A DNA stretch of 48,752 nt from JACQFZ01 sp045810625. GTDB taxonomy: Bacteria > Pseudomonadota > Gammaproteobacteria > Acidiferrobacterales > Sulfurifustaceae. A program made the position numbers and the translations under genes. Shown here piece by piece: positions 1 to 7,534 of this stretch (within the stretch, counting starts at the first letter, position 1; the number at the start of each line of letters is the position of its first letter). The notes beneath the pieces were generated by a model. The model worked only from the letters and a program-made list of their open reading frames with translations. It made no database searches and was not told the origin of the DNA. The stretch is from positions 1 to 48,752 of the forward strand of contig JBJMVQ010000078.1 in assembly GCA_045810625.1 (NCBI GenBank), given 5' to 3'.

Positions 1-581
1 GAAGCGCGATCGCATCGCTGATTTTCCACGAACGCCGTCGGCGCGTGATCCGCAGCAAATCGCTGCGGCCTCATTGAAGCAAGACGGCCGGCGGCTTGAT
101 CGCATCGCGCGCGGCGGTGATCCGCAGTGAGCTGCTGCCGCCTCATTGAAGCTACACTTGATAATAGGTACTGTGCCAGGTGACAGCCTAAATGTGATCC
201 GCGGTGAACTGCTGTGCTGCGGCCTAATTGCGGCTTCGGCCATGAGGTCGTGCATTACATCCTGTGGCGTACGATCCAGAGCGAAGTACGCTAATCGATG
301 CGTTGGACGTAAAACAAATCAGGTTGACGGCGACATCATGAGCGAGGTCGTGCCTGCGTGGTTTCGAGGAGGTCGGAAGCTGGGTTCGGAGGGGAATAAA
401 TCGACTCAGAGCAAGTGTTGGTATGCGACCAACGTATGCGAGCTTGAGAAAGAATCAAGTGAAGTCACTTGATCCAGAGCGTTTAATTTAAGTCTACATG
501 CCGATGAGCGGCACGGCATGCTCAACCCAAATGTATGATGGCACAGGCAACGTGCCATCGCGTGAGAGCGAGGATGAGGAC
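1..581. other. Left-edge region without a convincing gene
   Basis: This stretch precedes the first transporter gene. It holds three copies of a short repeat (annotated separately) and no frame with a good ribosome-binding site or recognisable protein. A 108-codon frame at 146-472 starts inside a repeat copy and has no recognisable motif. The stretch at 167-188 (GTACTGTGCCAGGTGACAG) resembles sequences I associate with ends of transposon-linked repeats, but no transposase is present, so this is only a hint of an old mobile element. Confidence 0.5.
45..234 (+). repeat. Three copies of a ~36-bp dispersed repeat
   Basis: Copies at 45-80 and 117-152 share GTGATCCGCAG at the left end, GCTGC in the middle and GCCTCATTGAAGC at the right end, and start exactly 72 bp apart. 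A third, more diverged copy lies at 194-234 (GTGATCCGC, then GCTGCGGCCTAATTG). Each copy contains a CGCAG/CTGCG-type inverted pair, so it may fold as a small stem. Whether the array continues leftwards cannot be seen. Confidence 0.6.
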
Positions 582-1814
582 GTGAGCGGATCGGATAATG
601 TCTGGAAGCGGCGTTGGCTCCTGGTGATAGCGGGCGGTCTCATCATGGGAGCGGCGTTGGGAATTCGGCACGTACAAGGATTGTTCTTGCAGCCGGTGAC
701 GTTCGATCGGGGTTGGACACGCGAAGCGTTCGGCATGGCGCTGGCGCTGCAGAATCTGCTTTGGGGCGTGGCGCAGCCATTTACCGGGATGATCGCCGAC
801 CGCTTCGGCTCCGTGAGAGTGCTGCTTGCCGGAGCGCTCGTGTACGCACTCGGGCTGTTCGTTATGGCGCAGGCCACGACGACTGGGGTTTTCACCTTCG
901 GTGACGGATTGCTCATCGGTATCGGCCTATCGGGGACGGCTTTCGGCACGGTGTACGGTGCGCTGAGCCGGCTTTTCCCGGTCGAGCGACGGAGTTGGGC
1001 GCTCGGCGTCGCCGGCGCGGTCGGCGGTCTCGGTCAGTTTGCCATGGTCCCGGCCGCACAAGGTCTGATCAACGGCGTGGGCTGGGTCTCCGCCGTGATT
1101 GTGCTCGCCGTCGTGATGATTCTGTTGTCGCCGCTTGCGGCCTTCCTGCGGGATAACCAGGTGGCGCCGGAGCCGAGCCAGGCTAATCAATCGATTAGCG
1201 AAGCGGTGCGCGAAGCGTTCGGCCATAGAGGCTTCTGGTTGCTCAATCTGGGATTCGTCGCGTGCGGATTCCAGCTCGCCTTTATCGCGGGCCACATGCC
1301 GGCGTATCTGCTCGACAAAGGTCTCGGCGCGAAGGAGGCGAGCGTGGCGCTCGCGCTCATCGCCCTCGCGAATGTAGTCGGTACCTACCTCTGCGGTTAC
1401 CTGGGCGGATTCCTGCGCCGGAAATACGTGCTGTCGGTCCTTTATCTGGTCCGCTCCGCCGCGATGGTCCTATTCGTCGCGCTGCCGCTCACGCCCCTGA
1501 GCGTCTACGTGTTTTCCTTCGTCATGGGCCTCATCTGGCTCGGCACGGTTCCGCTAACGACCGGCATCGTCTCGCAGGTGTTCGGTGTGCGCTACATCAC
1601 GACGCTCTTCGGCTTCGTGTTCTTCGGTCACCAGCTCGGCGGATTCTTCGGCGCCTGGCTGGGTGGCTACGTCTTCGACGTGACCAAGTCGTATGATCTC
1701 GTCTGGTTTGGCTCGATCGCGCTGGGCGTAATCGCCGCGCTGCTGCACTGGCCGATCGATGACAAGGCGGTGGTCCGGACCGGTCCGGTCGCGACCGCCG
1801 GGCAGGCGGCATGA
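582..1814 (+). CDS. MFS transporter (monocarboxylate/OFA-like)
   Basis: A 410-residue major facilitator superfamily permease of the inner membrane with about twelve hydrophobic segments. The loop after TM2 reads GMIADRFGSVRV, the MFS signature region, and a second half-copy starts near the HRGFWLL segment after a charged central loop. It is closest in feel to the monocarboxylate/oxalate-formate branch; the substrate is unknown. I prefer GTG 582 because AGGA at 571-574 is well spaced; an in-frame ATG at 498 has no ribosome-binding site and adds 28 polar residues. Its stop overlaps the next start (ATGA). It converges on the luxI operon, so it is probably outside it, although formate made by PurU would be a conceivable cargo. 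Confidence 0.8.
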   Translation: MSGSDNVWKRRWLLVIAGGLIMGAALGIRHVQGLFLQPVTFDRGWTREAFGMALALQNLLWGVAQPFTGMIADRFGSVRVLLAGALVYALGLFVMAQATTTGVFTFGDGLLIGIGLSGTAFGTVYGALSRLFPVERRSWALGVAGAVGGLGQFAMVPAAQGLINGVGWVSAVIVLAVVMILLSPLAAFLRDNQVAPEPSQANQSISEAVREAFGHRGFWLLNLGFVACGFQLAFIAGHMPAYLLDKGLGAKEASVALALIALANVVGTYLCGYLGGFLRRKYVLSVLYLVRSAAMVLFVALPLTPLSVYVFSFVMGLIWLGTVPLTTGIVSQVFGVRYITTLFGFVFFGHQLGGFFGAWLGGYVFDVTKSYDLVWFGSIALGVIAALLHWPIDDKAVVRTGPVATAGQAA

Positions 1815-1957
1815 CGGCTCGGATGTCTCCTGTGCGCCTCGCGCTTCGCGGCTTCGCCGCCGCGAGCGCGATCGCGCTCATCGCCTTTATCTTGCGCGCG
1901 TATCAGGATCCATCGGTATTCGTGCCGATCGTGAACGTGTTCTCCATGTGCGGCTGA
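1811..1957 (+). CDS. Small single-span membrane protein coupled to the MFS gene
   Basis: A 48-codon frame begins at ATG 1811, overlapping the transporter stop by four bases, the usual sign of translational coupling. It encodes a basic N-terminus (MTARMSPVRLALRG), one hydrophobic span (AAASAIALIAFIL) and a short tail ending in FSMCG. Small partner proteins of about 50 residues are known directly downstream of some MFS carriers of this type. The coupling and membrane span are visible; the role as a transporter subunit is inferred. Confidence 0.5.
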   Translation: MTARMSPVRLALRGFAAASAIALIAFILRAYQDPSVFVPIVNVFSMCG

Positions 1958-1978
1958 ATTCCGCCGCGACGCATTCGC

Positions 1979-2755
1979 TCACTTCTCGACGAACGCGCGT
2001 TCGATCACGTAATCGCCCGGACTTCCCTGATGCGGTGAGATCTGGAGCCCGCGCTCGTCCAGCAGCTTACTCACGTCCGCGAGCATCGATGCGCTGCCGC
2101 AGAGCATTGCACGATCATCTTGCGCGTTGATCGGCGGCAGGCCGACGTCATCGAACAACTTGCCGCTGGCGATGAGATCGGTAATCCGCCCTTGATTGTT
2201 GAACCGGTCGCGGGTGACGGTGGGGTAGTAAATGAGCTTCTTGCGGACCTCCTCGCCGATGAGCTCGTGGTCTGGCAGTTCGCGCGTAATGAAATTCTGA
2301 TACGCCAGCTCGCTGACCCAACGCACGCTGTGCACCAGTACGATTTTCTCGAAGCGCTCGTAAACGAACGGGTCCTGGATGATGCTCATGAACGGCGCGA
2401 GCCCGGTGCCGCTGCCGAGGAGGTAGAGGTTCTTGCCCGGTCGCAGGTCCGACACCATGAGGGTACCGACCGGCTTGCGGCCGACCAGGATCGTGTCGCC
2501 GACCTGCAGATGCTGCAGCCGCGACGTGAGCGGGCCGTTTTGAACTTTGATGCTCAAGAATTCGAGATGCTCGTCGTAGGTGGCGCTGGCGATGCTGTAG
2601 GCCCGCGTCAGCGGTTTGCCGTCCACGTGCAGGCCGATCATCACGAAGTGTCCGCTCTCGAAGCGCAGCTCGGGCGGCCGGCCCGCTTTGAAGCTAAAGA
2701 GCGTGTTGTTCCAATGATGGACCGCCAATACCGGTTGCTCGGAATAGATCGACAT
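1979..2755 (-). CDS. fpr: Ferredoxin-NADP+ reductase
   Basis: A 258-residue FAD enzyme that moves electrons between NADPH and ferredoxin in the cytoplasm. The FAD-binding motif RAYSIAS is near residue 57, the NADP-binding GSGTGLAPF is in the middle, and the C-terminus GDYVIERAFVEK is typical of bacterial Fpr. ATG 2755 fits the family length; an upstream TTG at 2773 is less likely. It is the last gene of the luxI operon. The ferredoxin it could reduce is encoded in the opposite arm at 21688, together with a di-iron oxygenase that needs such electrons, so Fpr is probably the dedicated reductase of the pathway. A housekeeping role cannot be excluded. Confidence 0.9.
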   Translation of the reverse strand: MSIYSEQPVLAVHHWNNTLFSFKAGRPPELRFESGHFVMIGLHVDGKPLTRAYSIASATYDEHLEFLSIKVQNGPLTSRLQHLQVGDTILVGRKPVGTLMVSDLRPGKNLYLLGSGTGLAPFMSIIQDPFVYERFEKIVLVHSVRWVSELAYQNFITRELPDHELIGEEVRKKLIYYPTVTRDRFNNQGRITDLIASGKLFDDVGLPPINAQDDRAMLCGSASMLADVSKLLDERGLQISPHQGSPGDYVIERAFVEK

Positions 2756-2809
2756 AGGGAAAGAACGCCTCAATAGGTTTGTTGAATCGGGTCCCGGGTC
2801 GGAGACGTG

Positions 2810-3856
2810 TCAGCGAAACACCACGGTTTTGTGGCCGTTCAGCAGCACCCGGTGCTCGCTATGCCACTTGACGGCGCGCGAGAGCACGAGACATTCCACG
2901 TCGCGTCCGAGAGCGGCCAGATCCTCCGGTCCCTGGCTGTGATCCACGCGCGCCACGTCCTGTTCGATGATCGGGCCTTCGTCCAGCTCGGGAGTGACGT
3001 AGTGTGCAGTGGCGCCGATCAGTTTCACGCCGCGGCCGAACGCTTGCAGGTAGGGCCGTGCGCCTTTGAAGCTGGGAAGGAAGCTGTGATGGATGTTGAT
3101 CGCCCGTCCTTTCAGAAATTCGCAGAACTCCGGCGTCAAAATCTGCATGTAGCGGGCGAGCACCACGAGTTCGATCCGCTCGCGCTCGATCAGCGCTTCG
3201 ATTTGCCGTTCCTGTACGCGCTTCGCGCGGATACTCGACCCGGGCAGCAATGGAAAGTGATGGAACGGGAATCCGTAGCCACGCACCATTCCGCCCAGAT
3301 CGGCATGATTGGAAACGACGCCGACGATATGGACCGGCAGCTGATTCGTGGTGCGGCGAAACAGCAGATCGTTCAGGCAATGCCCTTGTTTGCTGACCAG
3401 GATGAGCACGCGCGGTTTCTTGTCCAGGTCGTGAAACCGGACCGTCATTTCAAACTTCTCGGCCACGTGACCGAACAACTTTTCGAGCGTCGGTATGTCG
3501 GCGATTCCATGCGGCGCGTCGAAATGGACGCGCATGAAGAAGAGCCCGGTGCTTTGCCGGGCATCGACGTCGCCGAATTGCTGTGAATCGATGATGTTGC
3601 AACCGGCTTGGAACAAAACGCCGGAGACGGCGTAGACGACGCCTTTGCTGTCGCGGCACGACAGCAGCAGAACGAACTCGCGTCTCTTCGTGTGAACGTC
3701 GGCGATCACCGATGCCGATTCGTTTCGCTCGATATCCGCAACACGGTCGCGCAACGACGCGGCGGGCGCCCGCTCGGATTGCACCGTGCGCACGCGCGTA
3801 CGCGAAACGCTGGAGGGGGCCGTCGATGCACGGCGTGATTTCATGACGTGTGCCAT
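2810..3856 (-). CDS. purU: Formyltetrahydrofolate deformylase
   Basis: PurU hydrolyses 10-formyl-tetrahydrofolate to formate and tetrahydrofolate. An ACT domain begins near residue 60 (REFVLLLSCRDSKGVV) and a formyltransferase-fold domain fills roughly 150-340. The catalytic Asn-His-Asp set is present in RAINIHHSFLP and HYVTPELDEGP. At 348 residues it is about 55 longer than the usual enzyme because of a basic, Ser/Arg-rich N-terminus. Neither ATG 3856 nor ATG 3844 has a clear ribosome-binding site, so a later start is possible. It sits 21 bases after the SDR gene inside the luxI operon, an unusual place for this enzyme. It may adjust the one-carbon pool or supply formate; use as a formyl donor enzyme is speculative. 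Confidence 0.88.
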   Translation of the reverse strand: MAHVMKSRRASTAPSSVSRTRVRTVQSERAPAASLRDRVADIERNESASVIADVHTKRREFVLLLSCRDSKGVVYAVSGVLFQAGCNIIDSQQFGDVDARQSTGLFFMRVHFDAPHGIADIPTLEKLFGHVAEKFEMTVRFHDLDKKPRVLILVSKQGHCLNDLLFRRTTNQLPVHIVGVVSNHADLGGMVRGYGFPFHHFPLLPGSSIRAKRVQERQIEALIERERIELVVLARYMQILTPEFCEFLKGRAINIHHSFLPSFKGARPYLQAFGRGVKLIGATAHYVTPELDEGPIIEQDVARVDHSQGPEDLAALGRDVECLVLSRAVKWHSEHRVLLNGHKTVVFR

Positions 3857-3877
3857 AGGATGTATGCTCGGGATTGG

Positions 3878-4579
3878 CTAAATATTGTTTTCCGCAAAAC
3901 CGATTCCGATGGGGACGATCATGCCGGCGAGCGGCAGATCGCGCTGCGTCAGGAACTGGCGCAGCAGCCGCGCGACGGCGGCGGTTTTGTTCGGCTTGAA
4001 CCGCATTGCGTACGTCTTCAAGCCGTCACGCGCGCGCCGCCACTCGTCCGGAGAAACCTGTTCTTCGAGCAACTGCACGTTGGCGCAGTTGATTCGCACG
4101 CCGAAGCGAAATAGCTCTTTCGCGAAGCTTTTCACCGCCGCCTGACGCGCCCGGGTGTCGATGGGGACCGAGGGGCAGCCCACGTAGTACTGCATGCTGT
4201 CTTCCGGCGTGAGCGCCCAGATTTGGCCGCCGCCGCTGTTACGCGCGAGCAAGGCGCCGGCGGCCTGGAGCTCCTCGAGGAACATGTTGAGCCGTTCCTC
4301 GATCGACGCCGTGAAGCGTTCGAAGTCCGCGTCCGCATCGAGCACATCGCTGTAATCCGGCTGGCCGAAGACCACGTGGTTGATCGGGCCGAGGGTTTCG
4401 TTCCATGCGGCCAGCGCATCGGCGGCCCGGGGCCGTGACGCGACGGTGACGCCCGGCGCGAACGAGGTTCGCGGTTCGCTCCGTACGTGTGCGATCACAC
4501 GGTACCCGGCGTTGCTCAGCTCGTCGCAAAGCACGCGGCCGAGCGCCGAATCCGCGTCGATGAACAGTATCGTTTCCAT
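3878..4579 (-). CDS. Degenerate short-chain dehydrogenase-like protein
   Basis: A 233-residue protein with an SDR/Rossmann outline: an N-terminal beta strand (ETILFIDADSALGRVL), a central HVVFGQPDY where NNAG would be, and a helix AVKSFAKEL that normally follows the active site. The glycine-rich TGxxxGxG is replaced by DADSALG, and the Tyr-x3-Lys pair appears to be replaced (IDTRARQAA in its place), so oxidoreductase activity is doubtful. GGGAGAG lies upstream of ATG 4579. It lies between an ACP and purU in the luxI operon. It could be a structural partner of the other ketoreductase, or a divergent enzyme. Function is unknown. Confidence 0.6.
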   Translation of the reverse strand: METILFIDADSALGRVLCDELSNAGYRVIAHVRSEPRTSFAPGVTVASRPRAADALAAWNETLGPINHVVFGQPDYSDVLDADADFERFTASIEERLNMFLEELQAAGALLARNSGGGQIWALTPEDSMQYYVGCPSVPIDTRARQAAVKSFAKELFRFGVRINCANVQLLEEQVSPDEWRRARDGLKTYAMRFKPNKTAAVARLLRQFLTQRDLPLAGMIVPIGIGFAENNI

Positions 4580-4635
4580 ACGTTATCGCGCTCTCCCGGC
4601 GCGTGGCGATCCGTCGCCTGACTCGACGCGCGGCG

Positions 4636-4947
4636 CTAGGAGACCGCCGCGCTCTTCGACTTCTCCAGGCTCGCAATGATTACATCCGCGAGCGTCTGGA
4701 CGTTCTTGCAGGTGCGTTCGATGAAGGAGCGCCCCATGTCCGGAAACTTCACGCCGAAGGTCTTCTCGACTTCGACGAGCAGATCGAGGGCGTCGACCGA
4801 ATCGATGGCGAGGCCGTCGTGCAGCAGCGGCGTATCGTCCTTGATGTCGTCGAGCGTGACGCCGGTATTCGCTAGATCGAGGCGCTCCAACAACAGGTCC
4901 TTCTTTACGAAATCGACAACTTCATCTCTTGTCCATTCGCGACTCAT
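4636..4947 (-). CDS. Acyl carrier protein 1
   Basis: A 103-residue discrete carrier protein. The phosphopantetheine attachment motif is GLAIDSVDALDLL with Ser50, followed by the helix LVEVEKTFGVKF. ATG 4947 is chosen because AGGAGG lies just upstream; an earlier start adds only six residues. It is the third gene of the luxI operon, after the FabZ-like dehydratase, and is one of three carrier proteins in the locus. It is not the housekeeping AcpP: it is longer, and its neighbours are pathway genes rather than fabD, fabG and fabF. No phosphopantetheinyl transferase gene is seen nearby, so priming must come from elsewhere in the genome. Confidence 0.88.
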   Translation of the reverse strand: MSREWTRDEVVDFVKKDLLLERLDLANTGVTLDDIKDDTPLLHDGLAIDSVDALDLLVEVEKTFGVKFPDMGRSFIERTCKNVQTLADVIIASLEKSKSAAVS

Positions 4948-5006
4948 ATAGCCTCCTGACGACAAACTGGGAGTGGCGTGATCGATCGCCGGCCGGCGCC
5001 GGCGAT

Positions 5007-5474
5007 CTAGTTCGACTGATAAATCTGCACCGTTGCGCGCATGCAGCGCCGCTGCTCGAGGTAAGCGGTCGCCTTGAAGGCGATAATGCTGCCCGCCGAT
5101 GCGCCGCTGCCCGCGGATATTTCGCGGCCCAGCTGCACGTGCGCCGTAACGGTTTGGTTGGGGCGCACCGAGGCGTTGAACTTCACCTCGTCGACGCCGA
5201 CGAGATATCCTTTGATCATGCGTCCGGCGCGGTGGCTCAATAGCACATTCGCGGTCTGCGCGACGAATTCGAGCAAAATAACGCCCGGCACGATCGGATC
5301 GTCCGGGAAGTGTCCCGCGAAATACGGCTCCTCGAGCGCGAACGTGTGGCGCGCCCGGGCGGACATCGCGTCAGTGCTGATCTCGGCCTGATCGACGAAC
5401 AAGAACGGAACGCGGTGCGGCAGATGGTTCTGCACGTGTTCGACGATCAGTGCCGGTTCGGAGATCGGGTTCAT
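5007..5474 (-). CDS. FabZ-like hot-dog 3-hydroxyacyl-ACP dehydratase
   Basis: A 155-residue hot-dog protein expected to remove water from a 3-hydroxyacyl chain on a carrier protein. The motif LPHRVPFLFVD at residues 18-28 and YFAGHFPDDPIVPGVILLEF are characteristic; the likely catalytic pair is His55 and Glu69. It starts 18 bases after luxI and is followed by an ACP gene, so the three appear co-transcribed. With the FabG-type reductase and ketosynthase of the other arm it would complete an extension cycle. The length is typical of FabZ, and conservation at the active site is good, so it is probably active. Confidence 0.85.
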   Translation of the reverse strand: MNPISEPALIVEHVQNHLPHRVPFLFVDQAEISTDAMSARARHTFALEEPYFAGHFPDDPIVPGVILLEFVAQTANVLLSHRAGRMIKGYLVGVDEVKFNASVRPNQTVTAHVQLGREISAGSGASAGSIIAFKATAYLEQRRCMRATVQIYQSN

Positions 5475-5492
5475 GGAAACTTGCGCCTGGAT

Positions 5493-6074
5493 CTAGATGG
5501 GTTCCAGAACGGGTTCCGACTCGCATTCGATGTAGCAGGCGAACAGGGGGTGACCGTCGACCACGACCGGCGGACCCGCGCGATGCGCCTGAAAGCCCGC
5601 TTTTCGCAGGAGCCGTTCGATGCCGATCGGCGACACGGTAATGAGCCGTTCTGCGCCCCGTTCAGCCGCCGTCCGAATGGCGACCTGCAGCAGCCCGACC
5701 GCGACCGAAGACGAAGAGAACTGCGATAGGGCGGACGTGCGTCGCTCGTTGAAGTCGACGGCGGCGAAACGAGACAGCTCCCAAACTTTCGCCGAGCACG
5801 GAAGGCGGGCGCCGCCGAGAAGCTGCGGAAAAATTTCGCTCAGCAGATACGGCCGCGTCGTCGGTAGAAGGCGCGCGCTGCCGATCACTTGTCCGTCATC
5901 GTTCCGGGCGACGATATATATCGTATCGGCTCGATCGAACTGATCGAGCTCCAGGCCGCCTTGGGTGGCGAGTTTCCAGCCGAGCATTTGGACAAAAACT
6001 TTGTAGCGGTAGCGCGCCACCTGCGTCACCGTTCCCGGCGGCAGGTCCACGAAGGTCCCGGCATCAATGTCCAT
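5493..6074 (-). CDS. luxI: Acyl-homoserine-lactone synthase (LuxI family)
   Basis: A 193-residue LuxI-type enzyme making an acyl-homoserine lactone from S-adenosylmethionine and an acyl carrier. Conserved residues are present: Arg23, Phe27 and Trp33 (YRYKVFVQMLGW), Asp44 and Asp47 (LDQFDRAD), Arg68 (GSARLLPTTRPYLL), and Glu99/Arg102 (WELSRFA). ATG 6074 is favoured: GGGGA is upstream, and the predicted promoter fed by the lux box at 6125-6146 would place the transcript start near 6093, which leaves no leader for the ATG at 6092. It resembles the CepI branch. It heads the operon running to fpr and is probably self-induced. The acyl chain cannot be inferred. Confidence 0.93.
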   Translation of the reverse strand: MDIDAGTFVDLPPGTVTQVARYRYKVFVQMLGWKLATQGGLELDQFDRADTIYIVARNDDGQVIGSARLLPTTRPYLLSEIFPQLLGGARLPCSAKVWELSRFAAVDFNERRTSALSQFSSSSVAVGLLQVAIRTAAERGAERLITVSPIGIERLLRKAGFQAHRAGPPVVVDGHPLFACYIECESEPVLEPI

Positions 6075-6124
6075 GGTGTCCGTTCCCCACATCCTTGTGA
6101 ATTTCCCGTGCTGCGTCGATTCTC

Positions 6125-6146
6125 GCAACTACCAGACTTGGTAGGT
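6125..6146 (-). promoter_or_regulatory. lux box 1, upstream of luxI
   Basis: Read on the minus strand, the core is CTACCAAGTCTGGTAG (6129-6144), flanked by AC before and TTGC after. It differs by one base from the other two lux boxes. The TTGC flank can act as the -35 element, and GAAATT at 6105-6100, 19 bases later, is a candidate -10. The core centre lies about 62 bases upstream of the luxI start. LuxR-AHL binding is inferred from the palindrome and context. Confidence 0.88.
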
Positions 6147-6230
6147 TCAGCTAATTTCTCCGACCACGAAGTTCTGCGTCAATTGGCGCGGCACGACGTC
6201 GCATCATAAAAACGAATTGCTTTTTTGTCT

Positions 6231-6608
6231 TTACCGTTTGTCCGTGCCGTCGAATAACTCGATTGTCTTGCGTATCTGGTCGTGCACGGGACGCGAGATG
6301 ACGAGCTTGACGGTCCACGTCCCGTACATATCCAGCGCCAGCGGTGCCCGATACACACCGGGTTCGGTAGTCGGTACCGCCGGCGCCGGGCGTACGTTGT
6401 GCGCCATCGGCATCGACGGCATGTCGGCGCCGACGGTGAATTGCGCGCCGGAGATCGGTCTTCGTGTCCGGGCGTCGGTCAGGCGGATCGTGCAATCGAA
6501 CACCGGGCCGTCGCCGGCGGGGCGGCAATCGATGTCGGCACGCCAATCGGTCGCCAGCGCCGCGGCAGACCAACCACTGAGTATCGCGGCGACGAATGCG
6601 AGTCTCAT
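6231..6608 (-). CDS. Small exported FixH/YtkA-like protein
   Basis: A 125-residue protein with a signal peptide (MRLAFVAAILSGWSAAALA) and a beta-rich mature part containing RRPISGAQFTV, PSMPMAH and a C-terminal MYGTWTVKLVISRPVHD. This pattern resembles FixH/YtkA-like domains, which often deal with metals or membrane assembly; the Met/His-containing PSMPMAH segment fits that. The start is strong (GGAGG before ATG 6608), and it overlaps the livM stop (ATGA), so it is translated with the importer. What it does beside a Liv transporter is unknown. Confidence 0.6.
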   Translation of the reverse strand: MRLAFVAAILSGWSAAALATDWRADIDCRPAGDGPVFDCTIRLTDARTRRPISGAQFTVGADMPSMPMAHNVRPAPAVPTTEPGVYRAPLALDMYGTWTVKLVISRPVHDQIRKTIELFDGTDKR

Positions 6609-7534
6609 GTTTCCTCCAGTGCACGGCCGGCATAGGGCGGCGCTCGCCGCACGCGGGCGCGCAGTTTGCAGACGAGCTGCTCGTCGAGCAAACCGCGTGG
6701 CCGCACGATCAGAAACAGTGCGACAAGTCCGCCGAAGGCGATCATGCGATATCCGTGAAATATCCGGCTGCCTTCGAGAAGCAGAACATCGGCGCCGACG
6801 CCGAGTAGCGATCCGAGCGGGGTGCCGAGGCCGCCGATGAGCGCGTATGCGACGCTGTGAATGCCGAGCATCACGTCAAAATTGCCCGGTTCGATGTAGG
6901 TGTTGTAGTGCGCGTACAAGCCGCCGCCGATCGCCGCAATCGCGCCGGACACGGTTGCGGCAGCGAGCTTGGTGCGGCGGCTGTTTATGCCGAGCACGCC
7001 GGCAAGGTCGGGATCTTCGCCGACCATGCGCAGCGCCACGCCGAAGTGGGCGCGCTCGCAGGCGTAAAGCGCAGTGAGCACGAGGAGAAGCACGGCGTAG
7101 ATCAGCAGAACGAATTCGCCTTGCCCCAAGCCGTGCTCGTACACATACCGGATCGCGCCGAAGCCTTCGCTTCCGTTCGGTCCGACGGAATCGCCGTCCG
7201 CGGTCGTGCGCTGAAACTGAAGCAGCTCAAAAAAGATGCGCACTGCCTCGGCAGCTGCGAGCGTCGACATCGAGAAGTAAAGCCCGCGCAGGCGGAGCGT
7301 CACGCAGCCGAGCGCGGCACCCGCGATGCCGCCGAGCGCCGCGGCGAGCGCGAGCGCAACACCGAGTGGCAGCGCGCCAAGCACGGTCGTGGCAGCGGCG
7401 GAATAAGCGCCGATGGCGAAGAACGCTTGCTGCCCGAACGACATTTCTCCCGCGATCAGCAGCACGTACGCCGATAGGGCAAGAAACGACAGAAGGCCCA
7501 TGTTGGCGAGAATGCCAAGCACGTACTCGTTCAT
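6605..7534 (-). CDS. livM: Liv-type ABC transporter permease LivM
   Basis: A 309-residue inner-membrane permease of the branched-chain amino acid importer family. It has about eight to nine spans, the segment SFGQQAFFAIGAYSAA, and the ABC-contact region GEDPDLAGVLGINSRRTKL before the late spans. ATG 7534 overlaps the livH stop by four bases; a much longer in-frame extension upstream is livH sequence read in another frame. It pairs with LivH to form the channel. Substrates in the family include branched-chain amino acids, urea and amides; which applies here cannot be told. Confidence 0.88.
   Translation of the reverse strand: MNEYVLGILANMGLLSFLALSAYVLLIAGEMSFGQQAFFAIGAYSAAATTVLGALPLGVALALAAALGGIAGAALGCVTLRLRGLYFSMSTLAAAEAVRIFFELLQFQRTTADGDSVGPNGSEGFGAIRYVYEHGLGQGEFVLLIYAVLLLVLTALYACERAHFGVALRMVGEDPDLAGVLGINSRRTKLAAATVSGAIAAIGGGLYAHYNTYIEPGNFDVMLGIHSVAYALIGGLGTPLGSLLGVGADVLLLEGSRIFHGYRMIAFGGLVALFLIVRPRGLLDEQLVCKLRARVRRAPPYAGRALEET

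Noticed and set aside
146..472. 108-codon frame at the left edge
   Set aside because: No ribosome-binding site, begins within a repeat copy and resembles no protein.
6075..6128. Longer luxI start at TTG 6128 or ATG 6092
   Set aside because: The TTG abuts the lux box, and both lie at or before the predicted transcript start; ATG 6074 has a ribosome site.
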